Shown: positions 10,158 to 20,500 of the stretch, in pieces
How positions within the stretch are numbered: the stretch's first letter is position 1
Layout: each line of letters starts with the position of its first letter
Assembly: GCA_024449915.1 (NCBI GenBank)
Contig: JAMZAV010006764.1
Span: 1 to 64,000, forward strand
DNA length: 64,000 nucleotides
Reading direction: 5' to 3'
Origin: Sweltsa coloradensis
Taxonomy: Eukaryota; Arthropoda; Insecta; Plecoptera; Chloroperlidae
Made by a program: the position numbers and the translations under genes
Notes under the pieces: generated by a model
What the model was told of the DNA's origin: nothing
What the model saw: only the letters and a program-made list of their open reading frames with translations
The model's database searches: none

Positions 10158-10628
10158 GGCTATTCCACCGCGTTTTTCTATTTTCCAAAATATGCTACTA
10201 AGTCAAAATATAGTGAATGGCTTTGAAACATGGCTATTTTAGAAAATCAAAAATATTTTTACCAAATTTTTCTGATCCGGTACACGGCCAATATAGCCAC
10301 CTCAAAATAATTTCAAACTTCAATTCGCCAGGGCACACCATTCAACGTAGGGTGTTGTGCTTTTGTGACATTAATTTTCAACTGTTTTTCTTTGGACTGA
10401 CTGAGAGAAACAGATTTTAATTTTTACATTTCTTCCGGCGAATGGTGTGCCCTGGCGATTGAAGTTTGAAAGTATTTTGAGGTGGCTATATTGGCCGTGT
10501 ACCGGTATGCAGAAAATTTGAAAAAATAATTGTTTGATTTCTAAAAATAGCCATGTTTTTAAGCCATTCACTATATTTTAACTTAGTAGCATATTTTGAA
10601 AATTAGAAAACGCGGTGGAATAAGCCTT
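10158..10628. mobile_element. 471-bp foldback element flanked by TTAA
   Basis: Arms of about 190 bp are inverse complements: left GGCTATTCCACCGCG, right CGCGGTGGAATAAGCC, with further pairs such as AATATAGCCACCTCAAAATA / TATTTTGAGGTGGCTATATT and CGCCAGGGCACACCATTC / GAATGGTGTGCCCTGGCG. TTAA lies at 10154-10157 and 10629-10632. Between the arms is a unique loop of about 90 bp (10345-10435). No coding capacity is evident; the ORFs in both strands are shadows of the symmetric arms. Consistent with a TTAA-targeting (piggyBac or Kolobok) MITE. Confidence 0.88.
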
Positions 10629-10632
10629 TTAA

Positions 10633-13600
10633 ACGTATAAAATGTGATTTAGTCCATATGCAACGTATTGACCTTTTGACAAGGTTAAAATAGCAATATG
10701 CCAACAATCCCTATTTAACAATTTAACTTTGGAAAACCCCTGTTGGGTACACCCACCAAATATATTGAATCACTACAAGAAAATATCTACAATATAAAAT
10801 TTTGGACATCCAGCAAAGCAGAGTAGATAGTGAGTAATAAATGAAGGAGTTCACGATTAACAGCTAGAATCAAGATATTATTAGTTTGGCTGCTTCGTAC
10901 AACCTTGAACCTATAGCTTAAACATGTTATTGTTTTGTTTGATGATTATTACTACGATACGATTTTTAGAGACAATGCAAAACATCATCTTTTGGCCCAT
11001 TTACGACCAAATTTGTTATTTATTTTTAACGTGTAAATTTGTGGTCCACTAGTGGGTATCCCCACAAAAATTATGATTAGTGGAAATCAAAAGTCATGTA
11101 TCAGTACCTAGAACTCTCTATAGGCATTCCGCACCGGGGTGGTACAGGTAGTGAAGGTCCTATTTTCGATCAAAATTATTTTATTTGTTTCTGAATATTT
11201 AAGATATTTTGATCACCCTGTACTACATCCCCAAAGTCATGGTGGTCAGTGTATTTTTCAGTAAGTACCTAAACCACTTTCAGCCCCCGAGGGGGTAAAA
11301 AGGGAGGGGGTGTGGGGGTGGGGGAGGCGGGGGGGGGGGGTGGAGAGGTTAAGATGGCCCAATTGTTCTATTACTTTTGTAGTAGGAAGCAAAGTTCTTC
11401 TATAAGCCATCACATTCCGTCAGTCCGTCCGGCCATCTGTGCATGTTCAACGTCCCACATAGAAACGGAACATGACATCCTATGGCATGCGTTTGTTGAT
11501 GGTATTTACTTGTTTTACCGGTTCCAGCTTTGAGTTGAGGGTACCAGAGTATCCGCGAACATAAAACATAAAAACTGATTGTTACAAAGACAGCATGCAC
11601 TTATGTATATGCCCGACTCAGTCATTCTAAATGGGCTAAGAAGGTGTTGGTTTGATTGCTTAAGAGGCAGCAGCAGGCAAGCATCCAGTCCTAGTTATAG
11701 AAAAGCTTATTCACCATGCATGTGAAGCATTAAAAATATTCGCAAAAGTGCGATTTTCATTACAAATATTTCTTTCAAATATAACACATTTTGAAGTCGA
11801 CTGGCTGGCAGAAGGTGGAAGAATTCAGTCTACTGTTTTATAATCTATGGAATAGGGATAAAGTGAAATTGAAATCGCCGCTTCGGTGCACATACTTTCA
11901 TCAAGATCATGCCAATATAAGTATTCAAGGTAATGAGTGAAAGATGCCACATACAAATTATGTGATAGTGAACATGATAAATCCACTTGTAACACGTGAT
12001 AACTGAGAGTGCTGGACTTTTGTTCATGTTCAAGTTCGTGTTTTTTCGTGTTTACGACCCTGTGCCTGAACATGGGCTAAACCAAATCGTGTAGTTTTTC
12101 AAATCGCATCTTTGAATTATCCCGTATTAGTTTGGTGGGGGGGGGGGGATGAGTTATATTCGCAATTTATTATCATGGTTATCTATCCTTTCCATTTAAT
12201 TTTTTCTTATTAGGTCGCAGCACTGCTACTATAGAATTTTGCCGCGGACGTCGCAGAATTCAGGATGTTACAGAACTTTTTTGATGACCCTGGCGGCATA
12301 GACATCCCATATAATTGGCTAGACTAGCAGTCACGGTCACTTCCGGTGGACATTGAGAAGCCATCCTTGAATGGGTGAGTTGCATGTTATTAGAGGGAGC
12401 AATTAATCGCAAATATATTTTTAAGATGCCGCCAGTTTTGGCAGGTGAGCATATCAGACTTTAACACAAATTGATATCAAATTCCCCGTAATGCAATAAC
12501 TTTGAATTGTTTCTGTTTGTTTCATACATTACCCTGCACAGCTAAAACATATCAACAATCCGTCAAGTACTTTATTGCATTAAAAAGCATAAATTAAAAC
12601 GCAAACCGCCATCTTGAATGGGTGAGATTGACGCTCAATTTGGTACACTCTAGTGCGCGCCTGTTGCGGAGGTTTGGAGACTGCGTATCTAGCCTACTAT
12701 GGTGTTAAGTTATCTACTGCCTGGCGGTAGGACGGGGGAGGAGGGATGTCGAGGCAAGCCCCCGGAGGGCTTTAACATTCATTGCAGAGACGCCTCGACC
12801 ATCATCACAATCATCATCATCAAGAAACTCTTCCAATGGCTGATCATAACCACTATAGGTACAACTAATTAATTGGCCACACATTTTTAATAAAGTTATT
12901 ATAACAGTGGAAAGTCCTAATGATTTGTATTTATAACGTTACCTACAGTTATAATAGTTTCATTTTTGTATAAATCTATTGAATCGCCTTTTACGATTCG
13001 CAGAGGCCTGCTCTGGCAAATTCTAGCCCGTGTCCAGACGGGTTATGAAAACCAAGATATGAAACAGGGCAGAATACTAAGTCACATCAAAATAAACAAA
13101 AACACAATCTTGCGTTTTCGAAAACTCCCGATACATGATATGAGAAATGGCACCAGCATTGTGATGGAAGTACGAAAGAAGCCTGACACCCCACACAACA
13201 TTATTAGTCCTCCGTTATTTATGGAACGAGACTAGACCCACCTCACAAATCAGTGTGAAGCTTTTGTGACAGAATATTCGATTTTTCACGTCCAAACAGT
13301 GCACACGAATTCATCGTTTCCACAGTATTTACTTTACCTGAACTGAGAACTCCACTGCTACTGGTGTTCTGGCATATTTAAAACTTTGATGTTACCAAAT
13401 CCACTAAGACGTCCATGCAGGAAATGAGTGTGTTGTGCCTAGTTTGTTGCTGTGTATTTTAAACTTCATTGGCATCGCCCAGTGCAGAGGTGGCCTGAGT
13501 ACTCTGAACGTCGTGTATAAGACATCCATGCGTAGTGTGCTTTCTACTAATGCTAAGCACACTATAAGCGACCTTGAAACCGAAAAAAACGAGAAAAAAA

Positions 13601-14130
13601 AAACTGCTATAGTTAGAAACTAATATCTCATTTATGGATTTGTTTTGCAAGACGTCCAGAACGGTGTTTGAATTCATGCTTTTATGGTAAGTAATTCTGT
13701 GTGTGACTGTGTTGCTCGGGCAGAGACGTAGGAACCGGACGGGCATGGGGTGCAAAACTAACCGATTTCATATTAATCACGAATTTCCGAGTAAATATGC
13801 ACTTACACTTAATAGAGACTCGACAGTCACCTTGTAAAACAAGTATGTTGCCTGTATGCTTCGTCATTAAATAGAAAAATAGGTTAAAATTTACTAAAAT
13901 GGCCACTTCGAGTTTCATACAGCCGATCGCAACTAGTTGCAGTAAATCATCGTCCAAGAATCGAGTACAATTAAAACATGACAAATAACTGTATATGATT
14001 AATGTTTTTTTCGCCTATCTGCGAAAGGGCCTACAGCAGCCAGCTGCTACCCGCCACCTCAAATCTCCTAATGAATTTGACCGCCCCCCCCCCCCCCCCC
14101 GCCCCCACAAACTTTTCAAAACACGTATCC
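10633..14130. other. intergenic DNA, no supported gene
   Basis: No ORF with recognisable domain or codon pattern. There are G-runs at about 11290-11340 and 12135-12150, a short CAT/ATC-rich run at 12800-12825, and a poly-C run at 14086-14100. An 89-codon open frame at 12966-13235 has no recognisable motif and no supporting splice or context signal. Confidence 0.5.
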
Positions 14131-14139
14131 TACGCGCCT

Positions 14140-14610
14140 GAGATTGGTGGTTTTTACTAAAAATCAGCCGATTATCTGAATAGATTTTGCGCTGAAATTT
14201 TAAACATGATATCCAGCAGTTAACTAGATAAACTGCTAACCAGTATCAGCTAGATCCATCCAGTTGCGATTTAAATCTACCAGAAATAATAGATTGAGAT
14301 GTGCTGTCAAATGTGTAGATTTTCGAAAAAGTATTTTTTATTTGTTTTTTTGGTCAGGCTGTGAAAATTGCAAGCAGTGCCAGGTGTATCCAATCTTGCA
14401 CGTCAATGTACCGCGGCCAAATTCCGCTTGAGATTGAGTAAACCTTACATCTTTTGAACAACGTATTTCGCACTGGCTAGTTTTCCATAGTATTGTCACA
14501 TATGATAGACTACACTGCGTTATATCATTTCGTTACATGTTTTTATAATTTTATTATATTTTTTAGCAACCAAAGCAATGTCCATGCAATTCTTTTATGA
14601 ATTTTTGAGC
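14140..14610. repeat. dispersed repeat with relatives at 16.1 kb and 26.9 kb
   Basis: The 14185-14290 part (GCTGAAATTTTAAACATGA ... GTTGCGATTTAAATCTACCA) resembles 16165-16265, and the 14480-14520 part (TAGTATTGTCACATATGATAGA, then CACTGCGTT) resembles 26950-26985. A third weak relative (GGTCCCATAC.CGAACGGCCAAA) occurs at 16140 and 30025. No coding signal. Confidence 0.55.
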
Positions 14611-14654
14611 TTTTTTTTTTAAAATGTTTTTAACAGTTTTTTAACCACGAAAAT

Positions 14655-14812
14655 GGTTGGCTTGGCGCCGTCACAGCGAATGATCTTAACTTCTTTTCAA
14701 TGCAAAACTAGCGAGAAAGAATGAAAAGCTTGGCTCAACTTCTAATCCTTCTATATCTCACAGCATTCACAGCCGAAGACTTTTGAAGGGAAGCTTGGCT
14801 GCCGTGTTTTTA
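14655..14812. mobile_element. solo right half of the 8.2-kb foldback element
   Basis: Matches the right arm of 8162-8681: GTTGGCTT, GCGAATGATCTTA, GCGAGAAAGAATGAAAAGC, TTGGCTCAACTTCT, TATATCTCACAGCATTCACA, GCCGAAGACTTTTGAAGG, AGCTTGGCTGCCGT. The opposite arm is absent. This shows the sequence is a dispersed family, not a unique palindrome. Confidence 0.82.
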
Positions 14813-14984
14813 TATTTTTTTTGTTTTTGTTGGGGTAATACTGTTCAACGTGTAAATTTTTTATGACTAATTAGATATCAGTAATGTTAAGCAAAATGTA
14901 AAGGAGTAAAGACATGTATATGCTATGAACATTCCCCAAATAACTTTTCCTGGTATTATTTATTTAGTTCAGTTTATTTAGATT

Positions 14985-15190
14985 AAGGCGTGTCAACTGT
15001 TAGGTATCATAATGCGCCCATTCTAGGCTAAGGGTGATATGGGGAGGAAAGTCCACATGCGGGCCAAAACAACCACGTAGAGAGAGAGAGGAAATGGGGG
15101 TTAGTGTCGTCCGTCGCGTCGTCGTCGTCTCTCTCAAGAAAGGCACTTCCCTGTTGCTCATTAGCTTTATCATCGTTACCATGTTCTTGT
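14985..15190. repeat. dispersed repeat shared with 56475-56615
   Basis: Shared blocks: CGTGTCAACTGTTAGGT (here) versus CGCGTCAACCGTTAGGT, TCTAGGCTAAGGG versus TCTAGCCTAGGGG, GGGAGGAA, and CTTTATCATCGTTACC versus CTTTATCATTGTTCG. The open frames on both strands here are not supported as genes. Confidence 0.5.
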
Positions 15191-15281
15191 TTTTTAATCT
15201 CTCTCATATCCCATGGGACGAGTATACTAAAACACAAGTTCTTTTTAAAGTTTAGATCTATTCTTGTATGCCCCTTCTTAA

Positions 15282-15907
15282 AGGGGCCTTAACTCGAAAA
15301 ATTTTTTTTTACCACTGATCTATAGCACATTTTACACTTAAATGCGTTTAAAAAATTGTTCTTGTAACTGGATTTAACACAATTTTTTTAAATTTTATTG
15401 CCCAGAGATTTACGAAAATTGATTTTTTGGGGAAAATTTTTTTAATCGGATTTAACCTGCTTTTTTTTTTGGTCACATAGATACTAGAGATAGTACAAAT
15501 CTAAAAGCCCTTTTTTTACATCGGTCTTAAAACTTCCCAAATATCCCTTCAAAAACCCAAAAATATGCTTTCCCCAAAATCACACTCCATTTTTGGAAAT
15601 CGCATATTTTGACCGAACTTTTCCCAAAATTTAAAATAACAAAATATGAGAATTTACGAAAAGACTTCAATAATGGCCGTATTTTTTGTATCAAAACCCC
15701 CAAGGTCAAGGGGCATAAAGATCTCCCCATGTTTTTTCTTATGGGGGAAATTTTTTCCCTGGGCCTACTGAATTTCTGTTTTTACAATTTTTTGGGAGGT
15801 CATGGGGGGCCCCAATAATTTTCTGTTGATTGCTAAAAACGTTACTTGTTTACCTGTTTAAAAATTTTTTTTTGAGTTTACGGGTTTAAAAACCCCCTTT
15901 TTTTGAT
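15282..15907. mobile_element. TTAA-flanked MITE-like element, copy a
   Basis: Starts AGGGGCCTTAACTCG just after TTAA (15278-15281) and ends near a TTAA at 15908-15911. The whole stretch is an inverted copy of 44062-44704, with shared blocks such as GACCGAACT, CCCCATGTT, TTCTTATGGG and CCCCAATAATTTTCTGTT. Compared with the 44-kb copy, this copy has longer homopolymers and fewer mixed-base stretches. No transposase is encoded. Confidence 0.8.
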
Positions 15908-15911
15908 TTAA

Positions 15912-16570
15912 AATACAATTTTTTTTATTTTATTTATTTATACCAAGATGAGTAGAAAAAAGCTAAAAATGTAATTTTAAAAAATTTTCAAAGGGAAAAC
16001 ATTCAAGGACTGAAAAATTTAATACATTGGAAATAAATCTAGATTCCTTTTAGTTAATTAAGATGAGTCGCAAACGTTCTACAACGCAACTCGATCGGGC
16101 CCTTTTTCTGATTAAATGTTAAATGTCTGTTTGTCCGGTCCCATACGGCCGAACGGCCAAAAAGATTGAGCTGAAATTTTAAACGAATCCGTGACCAGGG
16201 AACTGAGAACTGCTAAAAAAAAGACACAATCCGTTGCGATTTAAACCTACAAAAAATAATCTAAAATTTGGAAAAAAGACTGCCAATGTGTAGAAATTTT
16301 AAAAGACAATTTTTTTTTCACACAAAACATCAGACTTTTTACTGTTATTTCTTATTTTTTTTTAAAAAATGTATTTTCGACTACTTTTCGCAGTCTTTTT
16401 CAAATAATACAACTAAAAACCACAACAAACAAGACAAAAAATTTTCCCAAAAAATTTTAAATTTTGTATTTACCAAAATATTAACAAAAAAGTTTTTTAA
16501 GAAAAAAAAAACAAACAAACATTAAATTGACTTGTTGGACAGTTGGTGTATGAAATTAAGCTATTGACCT
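15912..16570. other. AT-rich, homopolymer-rich flank
   Basis: No gene seen. Contains the 16140-16265 relative of the 14.2-kb repeat. The open frame 16268-16525 is dominated by Phe and Lys from poly-T and poly-A runs and is not credible. Confidence 0.5.
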
Positions 16571-17440
16571 ATAGTCAGGGGAATAAGCGGAAAAATTAGG
16601 CAAAAAATGATACAGGCTACAAATTTTACAGTGTTATAGGTAAGAGTATGACGATCATTTTTTGGGGCGGCCCCAAATTTTGGGCCCCATAGAGTGTCCT
16701 CCAGTGAGATCTGAATTTTGACTTTTCAATATTTTTTTACAAAGTTTCTGGGCAATTTATGACTTAATACTAATATACATATTGGTAGGGATACTGTTTG
16801 ACATACTGAAAAAAAAATCAAATTTTTAAATTCACAAAAAACAAAATGGCGGCCAATTGAATTTTGAGACATCAATACTTTGGCTGTGATTTTAAGACGG
16901 GCTCTTATAAATACGGTCAAAAATATTTTTACACAGTGATGTACATGACGATAACAATCAGCTTTAGGGGCGGCCCCAAAATGGCGTCCTCATATTATGA
17001 CCACAGTGACATTTTACTTATTCAACATAAATTGTGCTATAACTCGATTAAAAGGGAATTACGGCTAAAAAAAATAAGAATAAAACCATTCCCTTAAAAC
17101 TATATTTAATATTGTTTAATTTAAATATAAAAGAGGAAACAATATACAAAAGTTATCAAAATCCAACATGGGGGCCCTTTATTCATAGACCTGCGGCAAA
17201 AGTCGGGAGATAGCAAGGAAAACTTTGCTTTTATTATAAAAGCAATGAATGTTTGACGGGGACTAAATAAGGTGTTAAGGATATTACACAATTTAAAAAT
17301 CACCTTAGACCCAAGATGGCGGCCCCAAAAAATTAAAACTTTTAAATTCTAAATTGACTGGTTTCATTTATGGGTTAATTTCATGAGTGAAAGTTTGAGG
17401 CTAAACCAAGTTTTTTGTATTCGAAAGCAATAAAATCTAA
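16571..17440. repeat. left arm of 8.2-kb-spaced long inverted repeat
   Basis: Reverse complement of 25668-26579 along almost its whole length, with blocks such as CAGGGGAATAAGCGG, CCTCCAGTGAGATCTGAATT, TGATGTACATGACGATAACA, TAACTCGATTAAAAGGGA and AGACCTGCGGC. Both arms end at AATAAAATCTAA on the inner side. It carries YY1-like words AANATGGCGNC at 16843, 16978 and 17313 (the last, AAGATGGCGGC, matches the YY1 consensus). No ORF. Confidence 0.88.
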
Positions 17441-17569
17441 CCCCCGGCAAAACTATGGGTTGCCGCACTCTACCGCAGTCCCACCCAATTGGATTCTATC
17501 GGGCCAGCCCAACAGGGGCCCCCATGAGAAATTTGGTCTACGGGCCGGCAGTGGGATCCAGGGGGCTTT

Positions 17570-17765
17570 CCGCAGGACTGCGGGGACATGCGGGCTGCCA
17601 CAGTATGCCCACATGGTTTAATTACTGAACCCGATGGCACCAATTAAAACCCGCATGCATGCCAGAACTGCGGGACATGCGGGGTTGTCCACAGAAATGC
17701 CCATATGGTTTAATTACTGATCCGGGCATGGCACCCACAGTAAAACCCAATTTTAATTATTGTAC
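17570..17765. repeat. tandem duplication, period about 98 bp
   Basis: Two GC-rich units: ACTGCGGGGACATGCGGG at about 17575 and ACTGCGGGACATGCGGGG at about 17672, each followed by CCACAG..ATGCCCA.ATGG and TTTAATTACTGA. Lies just inside the left long inverted-repeat arm. Confidence 0.75.
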
Positions 17766-17869
17766 CTGCATGTACCACATATACCGCATGGGTATACTGT
17801 GGGTGTATAAACTTATATCGCAGACTTTAAACGGATTGAATATGCGCACATTGTTTTTCAGGTAGCGGT

Positions 17870-19175
17870 GTAGTTTTATTTAATTAGTTCCACGCTGGAA
17901 ATTTAATAAAATAAAACCACACGGACTACCCAAAAATACAATCCATCAATTTGGAACTACTTGCTAGCATGTCCTATTGGTCGGCACCTACCTGCACTGG
18001 GGTCGGCACCTGTCAGCATGAATGTTTGGCTCAGCAACCACGACTATTCCACTCGCCCTAGCGAGTTTAAAATGCTGATGGCGAGTGTACACTTTAATCA
18101 GGTCTATTTTATCCACTCGCGCAACTAGCAAAACTTCAAATTGTTCGCTGTTATTATCAATCAAATAAAAATAAAAAAATAGTAAATTTCCAAGCTTAAT
18201 GCAAATAATTGTTACATTGTTTCAAAGAGGGGGTCAAGTCACAATAGATGTGCAATTAGTCAACATCAAAATTAAAAAACAAAAAAAATAGGGGTTTGAA
18301 ACACTTTAAATGTTTCTAATACATTGACATGTCCCCATTGTTGTGGAGCAGGAGGTTTATTGTCGGATAAGGATGGTCTCGGGATCAACCTTCAACAAAG
18401 ATTAACAGTAATGTCATGTCGATAGCTACTGGTGTAGTGGAATGGCTACATGATAACATAATCTTAAATTTGTCACATCACTGGTTGTGTGGTCCTTATT
18501 CATGTTTTGGCCTAGAAGCTTTTGCTTCCCAGTTTGAAATGTGGCTTTAAAAGCAAAAAATTTCTAGAGGAGTCAAATTTAATTATCAAACGTGTAGACG
18601 CAATGCGGTTGCCCACAATCAATTCTGCAAATAAATTAAAAAAATAAACCTAATATATTACAGGCATTTGTAAATTGCAGGTTCACTTAAAAAAAAATTT
18701 TTAGAACTGTAGAAAATAAGCAATATCAAAGCTAGTTAGTTTATTGCAGTGGATGTAATAATATTAATTCACATGTACGACTAGGTAGGCTAATCTTTTG
18801 CAACCTAGTCTATATAGGCCTAATAATAAAGAAAAATTAAAAATTTACTAGGTTATTGAAGAAAATCAAAAATCAAGGAATACCATCTTTGAAAAAAATC
18901 GTGAGACGCTAATATCGAGAAATAATTTAAATAACTTAGGCCTAGGAGGCCTAAAATTCAGGATATTATGTAGCTTGATCGTCGATGCACCCAATAGCAC
19001 CATTGAATAACATATTTACTTTGCAAATATTCTAAAAAATATAGAACCTTTTATGAATTTTATGGCAAATCTGCATGCATGCAGGCCTAGACATAATTGG
19101 CGAAAGGTAAAAACAAGAAAGCAATTATTTTTTCAATAATTGAAGAATTAATTTGTGCATGCGAGTGCTGCAACT
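17870..19175. other. intergenic DNA, no supported gene
   Basis: AT-rich, with scattered AGGCCTA words near 18780-18960. No coding or RNA signal recognised. Confidence 0.5.
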
Positions 19176-19183
19176 ATTATTTT

Positions 19184-19579
19184 TAGGGATGCCACGATAA
19201 TAGTAATGAATTATAATTTGATAATCGATAGTCAAAAATCATTATCGATAATCAAAATATAAAATAATTTTTAATAGTGGCACGAAACCAAAACTCAAAC
19301 GGACAGAGATTTTTATCTCACGTTGTGCCATGCACTGGCTGGGCTAATAGGGTCACACTCAAGATTTATGTTGAAAATGAGCCATCGTCCAAACGGGAAC
19401 CAAACACATACTAAGAAGCAAGGCAGCAAAATGGAACGCAATTTATTTTTGACTTTCGCTTGCCACCTTGGGGTTCCAGTATAGATCGGAACAGGCTTGT
19501 GATATCGATCGATAATGATAAGGGACAATAGGGGGTACCATTTGTAATCGAAATGAAAAAAATATCGATTGCATCCCTA
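19184..19579. mobile_element. 396-bp hAT-like MITE
   Basis: Terminal TAGGGATGC (left) and GCATCCCTA (right) are exact inverse complements. Flanking 8-mers ATTATTTT (19176-19183) and AATATTTT (19580-19587) agree at 7 of 8 positions, the target duplication length of hAT elements. Several ATCGAT words occur near both ends. The ORFs inside are short and unrelated to transposases. Confidence 0.82.
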
Positions 19580-19589
19580 AATATTTTAT

Positions 19590-20500
19590 ATGCAATTAGC
19601 AGATTAACAATTGTTTTTTTATTATTTAAGCCAATAAGATTAACACACAATTAGTCGGATGGGTTCACTCATCCTTTCTTAAACAAGTAACAATTATAAA
19701 GTCGGGACTTGGAGTTAATCGCACGCAGATCCTAGATATACATACTCTATAGGCCTAGGCCTATAGCAATAAAAAAGGAACGGTAGGACAATATTGCAAA
19801 GAAAAAAATTTTTTATTGATACCAGTTGCACGATCATTTTATATACTAAGCTAATGTTTATGGAACAATATAATTCATTCACAATGTCAAAATCTCATGT
19901 TTGAGAAGAAAACTTTTTTACAATAGACCTAAAGTAACACGCATGCAAAGCACAGCAACATTGTGGTAGGCTACAATTTTGTGATCTTAAACTCTTGGTA
20001 GATTAAATGTCACCGGTTTTGAAATAGATTTTACTATAGGCTACATCAAACACTTGCTGGGAAAGAAAAAAAGTTCACTTTGACTTGAATTTGCCCACAA
20101 AAATAATTACTTTTTGTAGAATCACAAAATTGAGCTTTAAAATTTTGCAAGTTGGAGACAAGACAAAAATAATAATAATAAACACGTCTCCCTGGGGGTA
20201 GTTTTTCATCAGCCACTTCCATCTCCGCGATTATCAGGTGCGGTCCCCCGTATTTCGCATTGGTCGTCAGCTCGTCTTTTCTTCACGTCTGTGCTTGCTC
20301 CAAATATCTGATGTAACGGAAGAAGTTACCAACAAGTCGTCTTAAAAAAATGTTTGACCCTACTAAAATTAGTGCCATAACATAATACGTAATTATAAAT
20401 TTAGACCTAATATGTCATGTAGGACTCAAAGATCATAAACCCAGTTCAAGCAAGGGCGGGTCAGGCCTAAATCGCGTATCTTAACATTATGTCACTGAAA
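19590..20500. other. intergenic DNA, no supported gene
   Basis: No gene or repeat boundary recognised. It contains scattered TAGGCCTA-like words at 19750-19765 and AT-rich stretches. Confidence 0.5.

Noticed and set aside
12966..13235. 89-codon open frame
   Set aside because: No motif, no splice or promoter context; length is within chance for this AT content.
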